NCBI RefSeq assembly: GCF_007994135.1
Contig: NZ_VLKF01000001.1
Coordinates: 1,674,001-1,738,000 of the forward strand
Length of the DNA stretch: 64,000 bases
Direction of reading: 5' to 3'
DNA from: Modestobacter roseus
GTDB lineage: Bacteria; Actinomycetota; Actinomycetes; Mycobacteriales; Geodermatophilaceae
Positions 23,253 through 32,940 of this stretch are shown here, in pieces. Each line of letters starts with the position of its first letter. Positions within the stretch are counted from its first letter, which is position 1. The notes beneath the pieces were generated by a model. The model was not told the DNA's origin, made no database searches, and saw only the letters and a list, made by a program, of their open reading frames with translations. The translations under genes and the position numbers were made by a program.

Positions 23253-24209
23253 TCAGCTCGCGCCGGCCGCCATCCGCCGGGCGCCGGCCGCCCCGTCGTG
23301 CGCGCCGGCCGGGTGCACGACCTGCACCGGGCACGGCGCGTGGACCACGGCGTGCAGGGCCACCGACCCCAGCACCATCCCGGGCAGCCGGCTGCGACTC
23401 CGGCTGCCCACCACCAGCAGGGTCGCACCGGCGGCGCGGGTGACCAGCACGTCGGTCGCCCGCCCCTCCTCGGCCAGCACCTGCACCGGCACCGGCGGAT
23501 CGGCGCCGAGCACGTCGTCGACGACGTCCCGCGCCCGGCGGAGCGCCTCGTCCCGGAACTCGTCCTGGGACTCGACCACCAGCACGGACAGGTCGGTCCA
23601 CAGCACGGGCAGGTGGAAGGCGGTCACCACCTCCAGCGTGGCGTCGAGCTCCGCGGCGGCCCGGGCGGCCTCGGCCAGGGCGGCGCGCGCAGGTGCGGAG
23701 CCGTCGACCCCGACGACCACCCGCGGCGGCCCGGCCGTCGGCGCGGTCGCCGGGTGCACGACCACCACGGGGCAGCGGGCGTGCGCCGAGCAGTGCAGCG
23801 CCACCGACCCGAGCAGCGTGCTGCGCAGCCCGCCCCGGCCGCGGCTGCCGACGACGAGCTGCTCGGCCCCCTCCGACAGCCGGACCAGCTGCTCGGCCGG
23901 CGCACCCGGGACGGCCAGCACCTCGACCGGCACCGCCGCGACGCCCGCGCTCCGCGGGTCGCGCTGCGCCGCCGTGACGAGCTCGCGGGCGCGGGCCCCG
24001 GTGTCCTCGCGCAGCAGGTCGAGCCGCCCCCGGTCGAGCAGGTGGGCGTCGGCCCAGTACAGGTCGACCGGGTACGCGGCGACGACCTGGAGCGCTGCGC
24101 CACGCCGGGCGGCGCTCTCCAGCGCCCAGGCCAGGGCCACCCGGGAACCGGGTGAACCGTCCACCCCCACGACGACGCGGGGCCGGTCGGTGTCCTCGAC
24201 GGTGTGCAC
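23253..24209 (-). CDS. Tandem universal stress protein (two UspA domains)
   Basis: 318 residues from a GTG at 24209 with AGGAGG upstream. Two UspA domains in a row: domain 1 opens with RVVVGVDGSPGSRVALAWAL and ends with LVVGSRGRGGLRSTLLGSVA; domain 2 opens with RVVVGVDGSAPARAALAEA and ends with LVVGSRSRSRLPGMVLGSVA. Both keep the G-2x-G-9x-G(S/T) ATP-binding motif. In Mycobacterium tuberculosis such tandem USPs (for example Rv1996, Rv2623) belong to the DosR dormancy regulon. The 261-base gap to the divergent CBS gene has a DevR-box-like palindrome. Confidence 0.94.
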   Translation of the reverse strand: MHTVEDTDRPRVVVGVDGSPGSRVALAWALESAARRGAALQVVAAYPVDLYWADAHLLDRGRLDLLREDTGARARELVTAAQRDPRSAGVAAVPVEVLAVPGAPAEQLVRLSEGAEQLVVGSRGRGGLRSTLLGSVALHCSAHARCPVVVVHPATAPTAGPPRVVVGVDGSAPARAALAEAARAAAELDATLEVVTAFHLPVLWTDLSVLVVESQDEFRDEALRRARDVVDDVLGADPPVPVQVLAEEGRATDVLVTRAAGATLLVVGSRSRSRLPGMVLGSVALHAVVHAPCPVQVVHPAGAHDGAAGARRMAAGAS

Positions 24210-24335
24210 AGCAGCCTCCTGGCTCTCGGACGTCCGGTCACCGGACCGGGCGGTGGCGGTGCCGGCGCGTCCCGGCCCGCCCCCACCCTGCTCGGGCGGG
24301 AGGCGGGTCACGGCGGGCGCACGTCCCCGCCCCCC

Positions 24336-24349
24336 GGGACGTTCGACCC
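24336..24349. promoter_or_regulatory. DevR/DosR-box-like palindrome, site a
   Basis: GGGACGTTCGACCC, compared with the mycobacterial core GGGACTNNNGTCCC, matches 5 of 6 bases in one half and most of the other. It lies between the divergent USP gene (24209) and CBS gene (24471). The remaining 240 bases of this gap hold no ORF. Confidence 0.5.
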
Positions 24350-24470
24350 CGCCGGTACGGGTCACCGCGGCGGCCGGCCCGTCTCCGGCACCCGGCCCGA
24401 GACCTCCGGCCCTTGCGGTCACGCCCGGGCGTGCGCCAGCGTGGGCAGCCCAGCGAGGGAGGGAGACCCC

Positions 24471-25124
24471 GTGCAGGCCAGGGACCTGATGACCCGGGAC
24501 GTGGTGACCGTGCCGCCGGGTGCGACGGCGCGGCAGGCCGCCGAGCTCATGGCCCGCAACGGCTGGGCGGCGCTGCCGGTCGTCGACGCGACGGGCGCGG
24601 TCGTCGGCATCGTCGCCGAGGCCGACGTGCTGCGCAGTCGACTGCCCCAGGACCCGCGACTGCACATGGTGCGCGAGCCGGAGCACGCCGCGCCACCGAT
24701 GCAGGTCCAGGGCGTGATGACCTCCCCGGTGGTGACCGTGCCGGCCACCGCCGACGTCGCCGACGTGGCCCGGCTCTTCGTCGACCGGCAGCTGCGCAGT
24801 GCCCCGGTCGTCGACGGGGAGCGGCTGGTCGGCATCCTCAGCCGCCGCGACCTGCTGCGCACGCTGGTGCGGCTCGACGAGGACGTCGCTGCCGATGTGC
24901 TGCGCCTGGTCGAGGCCTACACGGGCGAACTCGAGGGCTGGTGGGTGACGGCGACCGACGGTGTCGTCGCCGTGGGCCGCACCGACCGCAGCAGGCCGCC
25001 CGCCGGTGACGGCACCGGTGACCCTGCGGTGCTGACCCGGGCACTGGCCACCCTGGCGCGGACCGTCCCCGGGGTCGTCGCCGTCAGCGTCGACCTGGGC
25101 AGCGCGGACCCCGGCCCCGGCTGA
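24471..25124 (+). CDS. CBS-domain pair protein with C-terminal BON-like domain
   Basis: 217 residues from a GTG at 24471 preceded by GAGGGAGGGAG. Two CBS motifs (VQARDLMTRDVVTVPPGATARQAAEL ... AADVLRSRL and VQGVMTSPVVTVPATADVADVARLF ... GILSRRDLL) form a Bateman module that usually binds adenine nucleotides. A short BON-like part follows (VLRLVEAYTGELEGWWVTATDGVVAVGR, and LARTVPGVVAVSVDL). Related CBS proteins (hrp1) are among the most induced hypoxia genes of M. tuberculosis. Context here is the same. Confidence 0.9.
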   Translation: MQARDLMTRDVVTVPPGATARQAAELMARNGWAALPVVDATGAVVGIVAEADVLRSRLPQDPRLHMVREPEHAAPPMQVQGVMTSPVVTVPATADVADVARLFVDRQLRSAPVVDGERLVGILSRRDLLRTLVRLDEDVAADVLRLVEAYTGELEGWWVTATDGVVAVGRTDRSRPPAGDGTGDPAVLTRALATLARTVPGVVAVSVDLGSADPGPG

Positions 25125-25160
25125 GCCGCCCCGCGTCCGCGGCGCGCTCGGATCGCGTGG

Positions 25161-25532
25161 TCACCGCCGTCGCCACGGCCAGCGACGCCGTCGCGGGACC
25201 GGTGCGGGCGGGTCCACGGTCGTCTCGTCCGCGGCCGGCCGCTCCGCGGCCCGCCGGGCGGGCGTGGCGGCCTCGTGCTCGCCGGTCCGACGGGCGTCCC
25301 GGGTCAGCGACTCCGCCCTGTTGTGCTGGGCCCTGTCGTGCTGGGCCACGCGGTGCTGGGCCAGGTAGTGCTGGACGGCGTCCGGCGGGACCCGGTGCCC
25401 GCGGGCGGCCACGTCGTGCCGGGCCTCCCACTCCGCGGCCAGCTTCTCCGCCGGCGACATCGCCAGCGGGTCCGGTGCGGGGCGGGTGCGGTTGCGGCCC
25501 TCCATCGGACCCGGTGCGTCGGCGATGGTCAT
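25161..25532 (-). CDS. Hypothetical charged protein
   Basis: 123 residues. ATG at 25532 with a strong GGAGGGG site. Centre is Ala/His/Gln/Arg rich (AVQHYLAQHRVAQHDRAQHNRAE), predicted helical with heptad-like AQH(R/D/N) repeats; the C-terminus is a basic patch (RRRRWPWRRR). No signal peptide or membrane segment, no known domain. DNA or RNA binding by the basic tail is possible. Lies between two dormancy-type genes. Confidence 0.65.
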   Translation of the reverse strand: MTIADAPGPMEGRNRTRPAPDPLAMSPAEKLAAEWEARHDVAARGHRVPPDAVQHYLAQHRVAQHDRAQHNRAESLTRDARRTGEHEAATPARRAAERPAADETTVDPPAPVPRRRRWPWRRR

Positions 25533-25630
25533 GGTGTCCCCTCCTGCTCGCGGAGTCGATCGTGGTGGTGCACGTCACACCGTCCTCGCATGCGGCGGCC
25601 GTGGGCGAGGGCGGTACGGCACACCGATCG

Positions 25631-25644
25631 GGGACCTTCGCCCC
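25631..25644. promoter_or_regulatory. DevR/DosR-box-like palindrome, site b
   Basis: GGGACCTTCGCCCC differs from GGGACYNNNGTCCC at one base and lies 63 bases before the ATG of the USP gene at 25707, a normal activator position. Confidence 0.55.
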
Positions 25645-25706
25645 CGGGACGGTGCTGGACGACGCCGCACGATCGGGGGGACCGCCGCCCGAGCACTGGA
25701 GCAGCC

Positions 25707-26642
25707 ATGCACCCGCAGTCCACCGCACCCGTCGTCGCAGGGGTCGACGGCTCCGTCCCCGCCGCCGAGGCCGCGCGCGCCGCGGCGGCCGAGGCCGGCC
25801 GGCGCGGCGCACCCCTGCACCTGGTCCGCGCCTTCAGCTGGCCCGCGACCCAGCCGGCCGGGCTGCCGGCCGGCGTCGACGCACGGGCGGCGGCCCGCCG
25901 GTCGGCCGCCGCCGACCTGGAGCGCCTGCGCGCCTCGCTGGGCGGCCGGCTCCCCGGGGACCAGGTGCGCGCGGAACTGGTCGACGGCACCGCCGCCGAC
26001 GTGCTGCGCGCCGCCTCGGCCTCCGCCTCGCTCGTCGTCGTCGGCGCGGTCGGCCTCACCTGGGGAGCCACCTCGCTCGGGACGTCGCTGGGCACCGTCG
26101 CCGAGGAGGTCGTCGCGACGTCCGCGGCACCGGTGCTGGTGCACCGCCGCACCGGCGGCGGGCTGCCCTGCCACGGCGTCGTCGCCGGCGTCGACGGCGA
26201 GCCGGGGACGGTGGACGTGCTGGCCGCCGCGGCTCGCGAGGCGATCGACCGCGGTGAGCCGCTGGAGGTGGTGCACGCCTGGCGGCAGCTGACCGACGAC
26301 GCGGTGCGGTCGCTGCGCTGGCGGCTGGACCCGGACGCCACCGACCGCAGCGAGCGAGCCGGGGTGGAGGCCGCGGTCGCCGAGCTGCGCACCGCGCACC
26401 CGGAGCTGGAGGTCGAGGCGGTGGTGGTGCCCGGCCGGGCGGGCCAGGTGCTGGTCGGCCGGTCCCAGGGCGCGAGCCTGGTGGTGATCGGCCGCCCCAC
26501 CCCGGTCCCGGACACCCTCAACGCCACGGTGCACTCGGTGGTCCACCGGGCGCCCACCGCCGTGCTGGTGGTGCCGGTGCCGGCCGTGCCGCGGGAGGCA
26601 CGGTCACCGCTGACCGCGGCCGGGAGGTCGCGACAGGGGTGA
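25707..26642 (+). CDS. Tandem universal stress protein (two UspA domains)
   Basis: 311 residues from ATG 25707. Domain 1: VVAGVDGSVPAAEAARAAA to SLVVVGAVGLTWGATSLGTSLG; domain 2: HGVVAGVDGEPGTVDVLAAA to SLVVIGRPTPVPDTLNATVHSV. Domain 2 has lost the usual G-x2-G-x9-G(S/T) pattern (RPTPVP), so it may not bind ATP. Likely cytosolic, part of the hypoxia/dormancy response by context and by the DevR-box-like site upstream. Convergent with the acetate-kinase-like gene through a hairpin. Confidence 0.93.
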   Translation: MHPQSTAPVVAGVDGSVPAAEAARAAAAEAGRRGAPLHLVRAFSWPATQPAGLPAGVDARAAARRSAAADLERLRASLGGRLPGDQVRAELVDGTAADVLRAASASASLVVVGAVGLTWGATSLGTSLGTVAEEVVATSAAPVLVHRRTGGGLPCHGVVAGVDGEPGTVDVLAAAAREAIDRGEPLEVVHAWRQLTDDAVRSLRWRLDPDATDRSERAGVEAAVAELRTAHPELEVEAVVVPGRAGQVLVGRSQGASLVVIGRPTPVPDTLNATVHSVVHRAPTAVLVVPVPAVPREARSPLTAAGRSRQG

Positions 26643-26649
26643 CCGACCT

Positions 26650-26690
26650 GCCGGCCCGCCGCCGACCGGCCCGGTCAGCGGCGGGCCGGC
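26650..26690. terminator. Hairpin between convergent USP and acetate-kinase-like genes
   Basis: GCCGGCCCGCCGC (26650-26662) pairs perfectly with GCGGCGGGCCGGC (26678-26690), 13 bp, loop 15 bases containing the leftward stop codon. Could end transcription from both sides. Confidence 0.6.
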
Positions 26691-27820
26691 GACGCGTCGA
26701 GGAGCTGGCGGGCGAGGCCGTCGAGCACCGCCTCCTCGTCGACCGGCACGGTCAGCACCCGCACCCCGGCTGCTCCGAGCTGCTCGCTGGGCGCGCCCGG
26801 TGCCGCCGCGGCCCCCGGCCGCAGCGGGAGCAGCCGGGCGCAGACCCGCTCCCGGACCTCTGCCGAGCCGGTGCCGATGCCGCCGCTGAACACCACCGTC
26901 CGCCAGTCGGTCAGCGTCGTCACGGCCCCGGCGACCGCCATCGCCACGTCCCGGACCCACACCCGCAGCGCCAGGTCGGCGGCGGGGTCGCCGTCGGCCA
27001 GCAGTGCGCGCACGTCACTGCGTCCGCCCGAGAGGCCCCGCACCCCGGACTGCTGGTTGAGCAGCGTCCGCACCGCGGCGACGTCGCCGTCGCGGGCCTC
27101 GACCAGCTGCAGGACCACCTCGGGGTCGAGGTCCCCGCTGCGGGTCAGCGACGGGACGCCACCGGCGGGGCTCAGCGCCATGGTCGTGTGCCGCGAGCGG
27201 CCACCGCTGACGGCCGTGACGCTGCACCCACTGCCCAGGTGCACGACGACGGCGTCCCCGAGGTCGGGCACCGTCTGCACCACGCTCTGCACGGCCAGCC
27301 CGTGGAACCCCCAGCGCCGCAGCCCGGTGGCGCGGTCGCCGGCCGGCAGCGGCAGCGCCACCGCCTCGTCGGGCAGGCCGGCGTGGAATCCGCCGTCGGG
27401 GCACAGCACCACCACCGCCCGCGGCCAGAGCCGGCGGGCCTCGTCGACCACCGCGAGCTGGCGCGGCAGGTGCAGCGGCGCCCGGCGCACTTCGCCGTGC
27501 AGCCGGGCCAGCAGGGCGTCGTCGGCCCGGCGCGGCCGGGTCAGCAGCTGGCTGCCGAGCACGATCCGGTGCACGACCACCGCCGGGTCCAGCCCGCGCC
27601 CGGTGAGCGCGTCGGCCACCGCGGGGAGGGCAGCGCGCCATCCGCCGGGCAGGTGCCGGTGTTCCTGCCGGTCCCCCGGGCCCACCGCCGCCAGCTCCCC
27701 GCCGGTCTCGTGCAGGTCCCGCACGTGCAGCCGCAGCAGGGCCCGCGGGTCTCGCACCGCCGCCCTGAGCGACGACGACCCCACGTTGAGCGTCAGCACG
27801 ACGCCGGGTTGCTGCTCCAC
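26675..27820 (-). CDS. Acetate kinase-like protein (divergent)
   Basis: 381 residues from a GTG at 27820 with GGAGGG upstream. Acetokinase signatures are present in changed form: LTLNVGSSSLRAAV (usually LVLNCGSSSLK), RRWGFHGLAVQ (RRYGFHGTSH), HLGSGCSVTAV (HLGNGAS), HTTMALSPAGGVPSLTRSGDLDP (DTSMGFTPLEGL...RSGDIDP) and VFSGGIGTGSAEVR (FTGGIGENS). The GENS Glu that binds Mg in acetate kinase is not kept, and VVHRIVLGS replaces VVHGG, so activity or substrate may differ. The family phosphorylates acetate or propionate. Its divergent neighbour is a flavodoxin gene with a DevR-box-like site between. Confidence 0.85.
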   Translation of the reverse strand: MEQQPGVVLTLNVGSSSLRAAVRDPRALLRLHVRDLHETGGELAAVGPGDRQEHRHLPGGWRAALPAVADALTGRGLDPAVVVHRIVLGSQLLTRPRRADDALLARLHGEVRRAPLHLPRQLAVVDEARRLWPRAVVVLCPDGGFHAGLPDEAVALPLPAGDRATGLRRWGFHGLAVQSVVQTVPDLGDAVVVHLGSGCSVTAVSGGRSRHTTMALSPAGGVPSLTRSGDLDPEVVLQLVEARDGDVAAVRTLLNQQSGVRGLSGGRSDVRALLADGDPAADLALRVWVRDVAMAVAGAVTTLTDWRTVVFSGGIGTGSAEVRERVCARLLPLRPGAAAAPGAPSEQLGAAGVRVLTVPVDEEAVLDGLARQLLDASPARR

Positions 27821-27960
27821 GGACCCTCCTGCCGGGCGCGCCCAGGGCTGTCCCGGACCGGTGTGCCCAGCCTGCCGCCCCGCCCGTGGCCCGGGCAGGG
27901 GGCGAAGGGCCCGCCGTGGAGAACGCCGGTGCCGGGGCGGGCCCTCTGCCCCTGCGTTCC

Positions 27961-27974
27961 GGGACCACCGGCCC
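27961..27974. promoter_or_regulatory. DevR/DosR-box-like palindrome, site c
   Basis: GGGACCACCGGCCC, one base from GGGACYNNNGTCCC, lies 58 bases before the flavodoxin ATG and 141 bases from the divergent acetate-kinase-like start. Confidence 0.5.
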
Positions 27975-28031
27975 GCGCAGCGGGACCGGCAGCCGGCAGA
28001 GGCTGGCAGGGACCGACGGACGGAGACGACG

Positions 28032-30850
<2,819 letters not shown>

Positions 30851-30890
30851 CCACCCCTCCGGCCGGACGGGGACGTCGACGGGCCAGCTC

Positions 30891-30904
30891 GGGACCTAGG
30901 ACCC
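30891..30904. promoter_or_regulatory. DevR/DosR-box-like palindrome, site d
   Basis: GGGACCTAGGACCC lies 87 bases before the GTG of the PPOX gene at 30991. Half GGGACC is exact; the other half is GGACCC rather than GTCCC. Confidence 0.45.
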
Positions 30905-30990
30905 GGGTGCGGCGGTGGTCCGCCGGGCACAGTGGAGCGGTAGACGATTGTGCGCGGCACGATCGGCGTACCGCGCACAGGAGGAACCCC

Positions 30991-31431
30991 GTGACCGATC
31001 GCGTCCTCGAAGAGCTCAGTGACGCGGAGTGCCGGCGTCTGCTGGCGACCGCGGCCATCGGGCGGATCGCCTACACCGAGGGGGCGCTGCCGGCGATCCA
31101 GCCGGTGTCCTTCGCCGTCGTCGGAGCGGAGGTCGTCATCCCCACCCGACGTGGCAGCAAGGTCGCCGCGGCGAGCCGGGGTGCGGTCGTCGCCTTCGAG
31201 GTCGACGAGCACGACCGCACCGACCGCACGGGCTGGAACGTCACCGTCGTGGGCGCCTCCCGGCTGATCACCGACCCGGTGGAGGTCGCGGCGCTGGACG
31301 TGACCGGCGCCCGCGCCTGGGCGCCGGCCGACGAGCCCTGCTACGTGGCGATCGGGATGACCCTGCTGCGCGGCCGCCGCATCTCGCTGGGCACCGCGCG
31401 GCCCTCGGCCGACACCGCCGTCAGCGCCTGA
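30991..31431 (+). CDS. PPOX-type flavin protein
   Basis: 146 residues from GTG 30991 with AGGAGG eight bases upstream. Split-barrel motifs RRLLATAAIGRIAYTEGALP and VVIPTRRGSKVAAASRGAVVAF (phosphate-binding strand) and GWNVTVVGASRLI. Paralogue of 28617-29093 and similar to actinobacterial pyridoxamine-phosphate-oxidase-like proteins of unknown substrate, often in hypoxia regulons. The stop lies inside a hairpin shared with devR. Confidence 0.9.
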   Translation: MTDRVLEELSDAECRRLLATAAIGRIAYTEGALPAIQPVSFAVVGAEVVIPTRRGSKVAAASRGAVVAFEVDEHDRTDRTGWNVTVVGASRLITDPVEVAALDVTGARAWAPADEPCYVAIGMTLLRGRRISLGTARPSADTAVSA

Positions 31432-31458
31432 CCCGCGCGGCCGCGGGTCAGGGCGCTG
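31422..31458. terminator. Hairpin between convergent PPOX and devR genes
   Basis: CAGCGCCTGACCCGCG pairs with CGCGGGTCAGGGCGCTG (one bulged base), loop four bases. Both stop codons are in the stem. Confidence 0.6.
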
Positions 31459-32128
31459 CGCCGGGGCGGCCGCGGAGCTCGGTGGCGAGGATCGCCGCCT
31501 GGGTGCGCCGTTCGAGCCCCAGCTTGGCCAGCAGGTGCGACACGTAGTTCTTGACGGTCTTCTCGGCCAGGAACATCCGCTCACCGATCTGCCGGTTGGT
31601 GAGCCCCTCCCCGATCAGCTCCAGCACGGTGCGCTCCTGGTCGCTGAGCTTCGCCAGCGGCCCGGCCGGCTCGGCGGCCCGGCGCATGCGCTCCATCACC
31701 GCCGCAGCCGCCGTCGGGTCGAGCAGCGACCCCCCGGCAGCGACCGTGCGCACCCCGGCGACCAGGTCCTGGCCGAGGATCTGCTTGAGCAGGTAGCCGG
31801 AGGCGCCGGCCATGATCGCCTCGAAGAGCGCCTCGTCGTCGCTGTAGCTGGTCAGCATGATGACCTTGAGGTCGGGCATCTTGGAGCGGAGCTCGCGGCA
31901 GACGCTGACGCCGTCGCCGTCCGGCAGCCGCACGTCGAGCACCGCGACGTCCGGACGCAGCGCCGGCACCCGGGCCAGTGCCTCGGCGGCGTTCTTCGCC
32001 TCGCCCACCACGGTGATCCCCGGGTCGGTCTCCAGCACGTCGGCGACGCCGCGCCGGACGATCTCGTGGTCGTCGAGCAGGAACACCCGCACCGGGGTGG
32101 TCGCCGCCTCCCCCGTTCCACTGGTCAC
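31448..32128 (-). CDS. devR: DevR/DosR-type NarL-family response regulator
   Basis: 226 residues from a GTG at 32128. Receiver: [18 protein letters not shown], phospho-Asp65 in [24 protein letters not shown]. Output LuxR domain: [44 protein letters not shown], where EKTVKNYVS contains the Lys-Lys-Asn that contact the GGGAC half-site in mycobacterial DosR. Similarity over this helix is very high. It should bind the DevR-box-like sites in this island, including one in its own upstream region. Convergent with the PPOX gene. Confidence 0.95.
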   Translation of the reverse strand: MTSGTGEAATTPVRVFLLDDHEIVRRGVADVLETDPGITVVGEAKNAAEALARVPALRPDVAVLDVRLPDGDGVSVCRELRSKMPDLKVIMLTSYSDDEALFEAIMAGASGYLLKQILGQDLVAGVRTVAAGGSLLDPTAAAAVMERMRRAAEPAGPLAKLSDQERTVLELIGEGLTNRQIGERMFLAEKTVKNYVSHLLAKLGLERRTQAAILATELRGRPGAAP

Positions 32129-32214
32129 CAGCTGCCTGCCTCTCCCGCGCCGGTCCCTCCGGGCGTTCCGGCCTCCCACGCTAGAGGCCCCCGACCGCAC
32201 GGCACACGGGCACT

Positions 32215-32228
32215 TGGTCCCTCGTCCC
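32215..32228. promoter_or_regulatory. DevR/DosR-box-like site e (read on minus strand)
   Basis: On the minus strand GGGACGAGGGACCA, 87 bases from the devR GTG (32128) and 57 from the divergent ATG at 32285. Possible autoregulation. Confidence 0.4.
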
Positions 32229-32284
32229 GGACCCGCCCGCAGGGGACGCTGGAGCCGGGACCGGCACCACCACCAGGGGGAGAC

Positions 32285-32623
32285 ATGACGGGACCGGCCA
32301 CCGGCAGGTACCGGCTCGAGTCCGACGACCTCGGCGTGACCGCGCTCGACGCGAGCGGCCGCCCGGTGGCGCACGTCGAGGTGCGCGCCGACGACGCGGC
32401 GGTGCGACTGGAGTTCTGGCTGGCCCAGGCGGCGCCCCGGCACGTCCGGACGGAGCTGACCCGGTCGGTGTTCCGGCACGCCGCCCTCCGGCCCCGGCGC
32501 GCCGTGCTGGCCGCCGTGCCGCACGGGGAACCCGACGTGCTGGCCGAGCTGCGCGCCCACGTCTCCGACACCCGCACGCACGTGGCCGGCGCCACCTGCC
32601 TGCTGGAAGGGCGGGTCCGGTGA
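32285..32623 (+). CDS. Hypothetical protein in DevR island
   Basis: 112 residues. ATG 32285 with AGGGGGA upstream. Alternating pattern ([21 protein letters not shown], then [16 protein letters not shown]) suggests a small alpha/beta or beta-rich domain. No Cys-rich or membrane segment. Unknown family. Overlaps the next gene (GTGA), so the pair is co-translated; regulated perhaps from the divergent devR promoter region. Confidence 0.65.
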   Translation: MTGPATGRYRLESDDLGVTALDASGRPVAHVEVRADDAAVRLEFWLAQAAPRHVRTELTRSVFRHAALRPRRAVLAAVPHGEPDVLAELRAHVSDTRTHVAGATCLLEGRVR

Positions 32624-32838
32624 CCCGCATCCCCCCGTGGTCGGAGCTGACGCCCCGTCAGCAGGCGGTCGTCCGCACCCTCGCCTCGGTGCAGCTGTCG
32701 CTGGCCGCCACCGCCTGGGCCGACCTCGCGACCCGCCCGGCCGCCGAGGTGAACGGCAGCAAGGCCCGCTGGGCCCTGGTCATCTCCGTGGGCTGGGTCG
32801 GGCCGCTGGCCTGGTTCCGCCGGGGACGGCGCGGCTGA
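32620..32838 (+). CDS. Small membrane protein (PLDc_N-like)
   Basis: 72 residues from a GTG at 32620. One clear transmembrane segment near residues 46-65 ([18 protein letters not shown]) followed by RRGRRG. The KxRWxLVI...GPLxxFxRGR pattern resembles the PLDc_N domain found in short actinobacterial membrane proteins. Function unknown. Confidence 0.7.
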   Translation: MTRIPPWSELTPRQQAVVRTLASVQLSLAATAWADLATRPAAEVNGSKARWALVISVGWVGPLAWFRRGRRG

Positions 32839-32857
32839 CCGCTCCTCCCGGACGCGA

Positions 32858-32893
32858 CCGGCCCCCGCCCACCTGACGGTGGACGGGGGCCGG
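32858..32893. terminator. Strong hairpin terminator
   Basis: CCGGCCCCCGCCCACC (32858-32873) and GGTGGACGGGGGCCGG (32878-32893), 16-bp stem with one mismatch, four-base loop TGAC. Lies between the convergent membrane-protein and xylanase genes. Confidence 0.75.
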
Positions 32894-32940
32894 CGTGCTG
32901 CGGTGGGCCCGCGGGCCCGGTGCTCACCTGTGGACGGCGA

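Noticed and set aside
32129..32581. N-terminal extension of devR
   Set aside because: Would cover the divergent promoter and the neighbouring gene; DevR homology begins just after GTG 32128.
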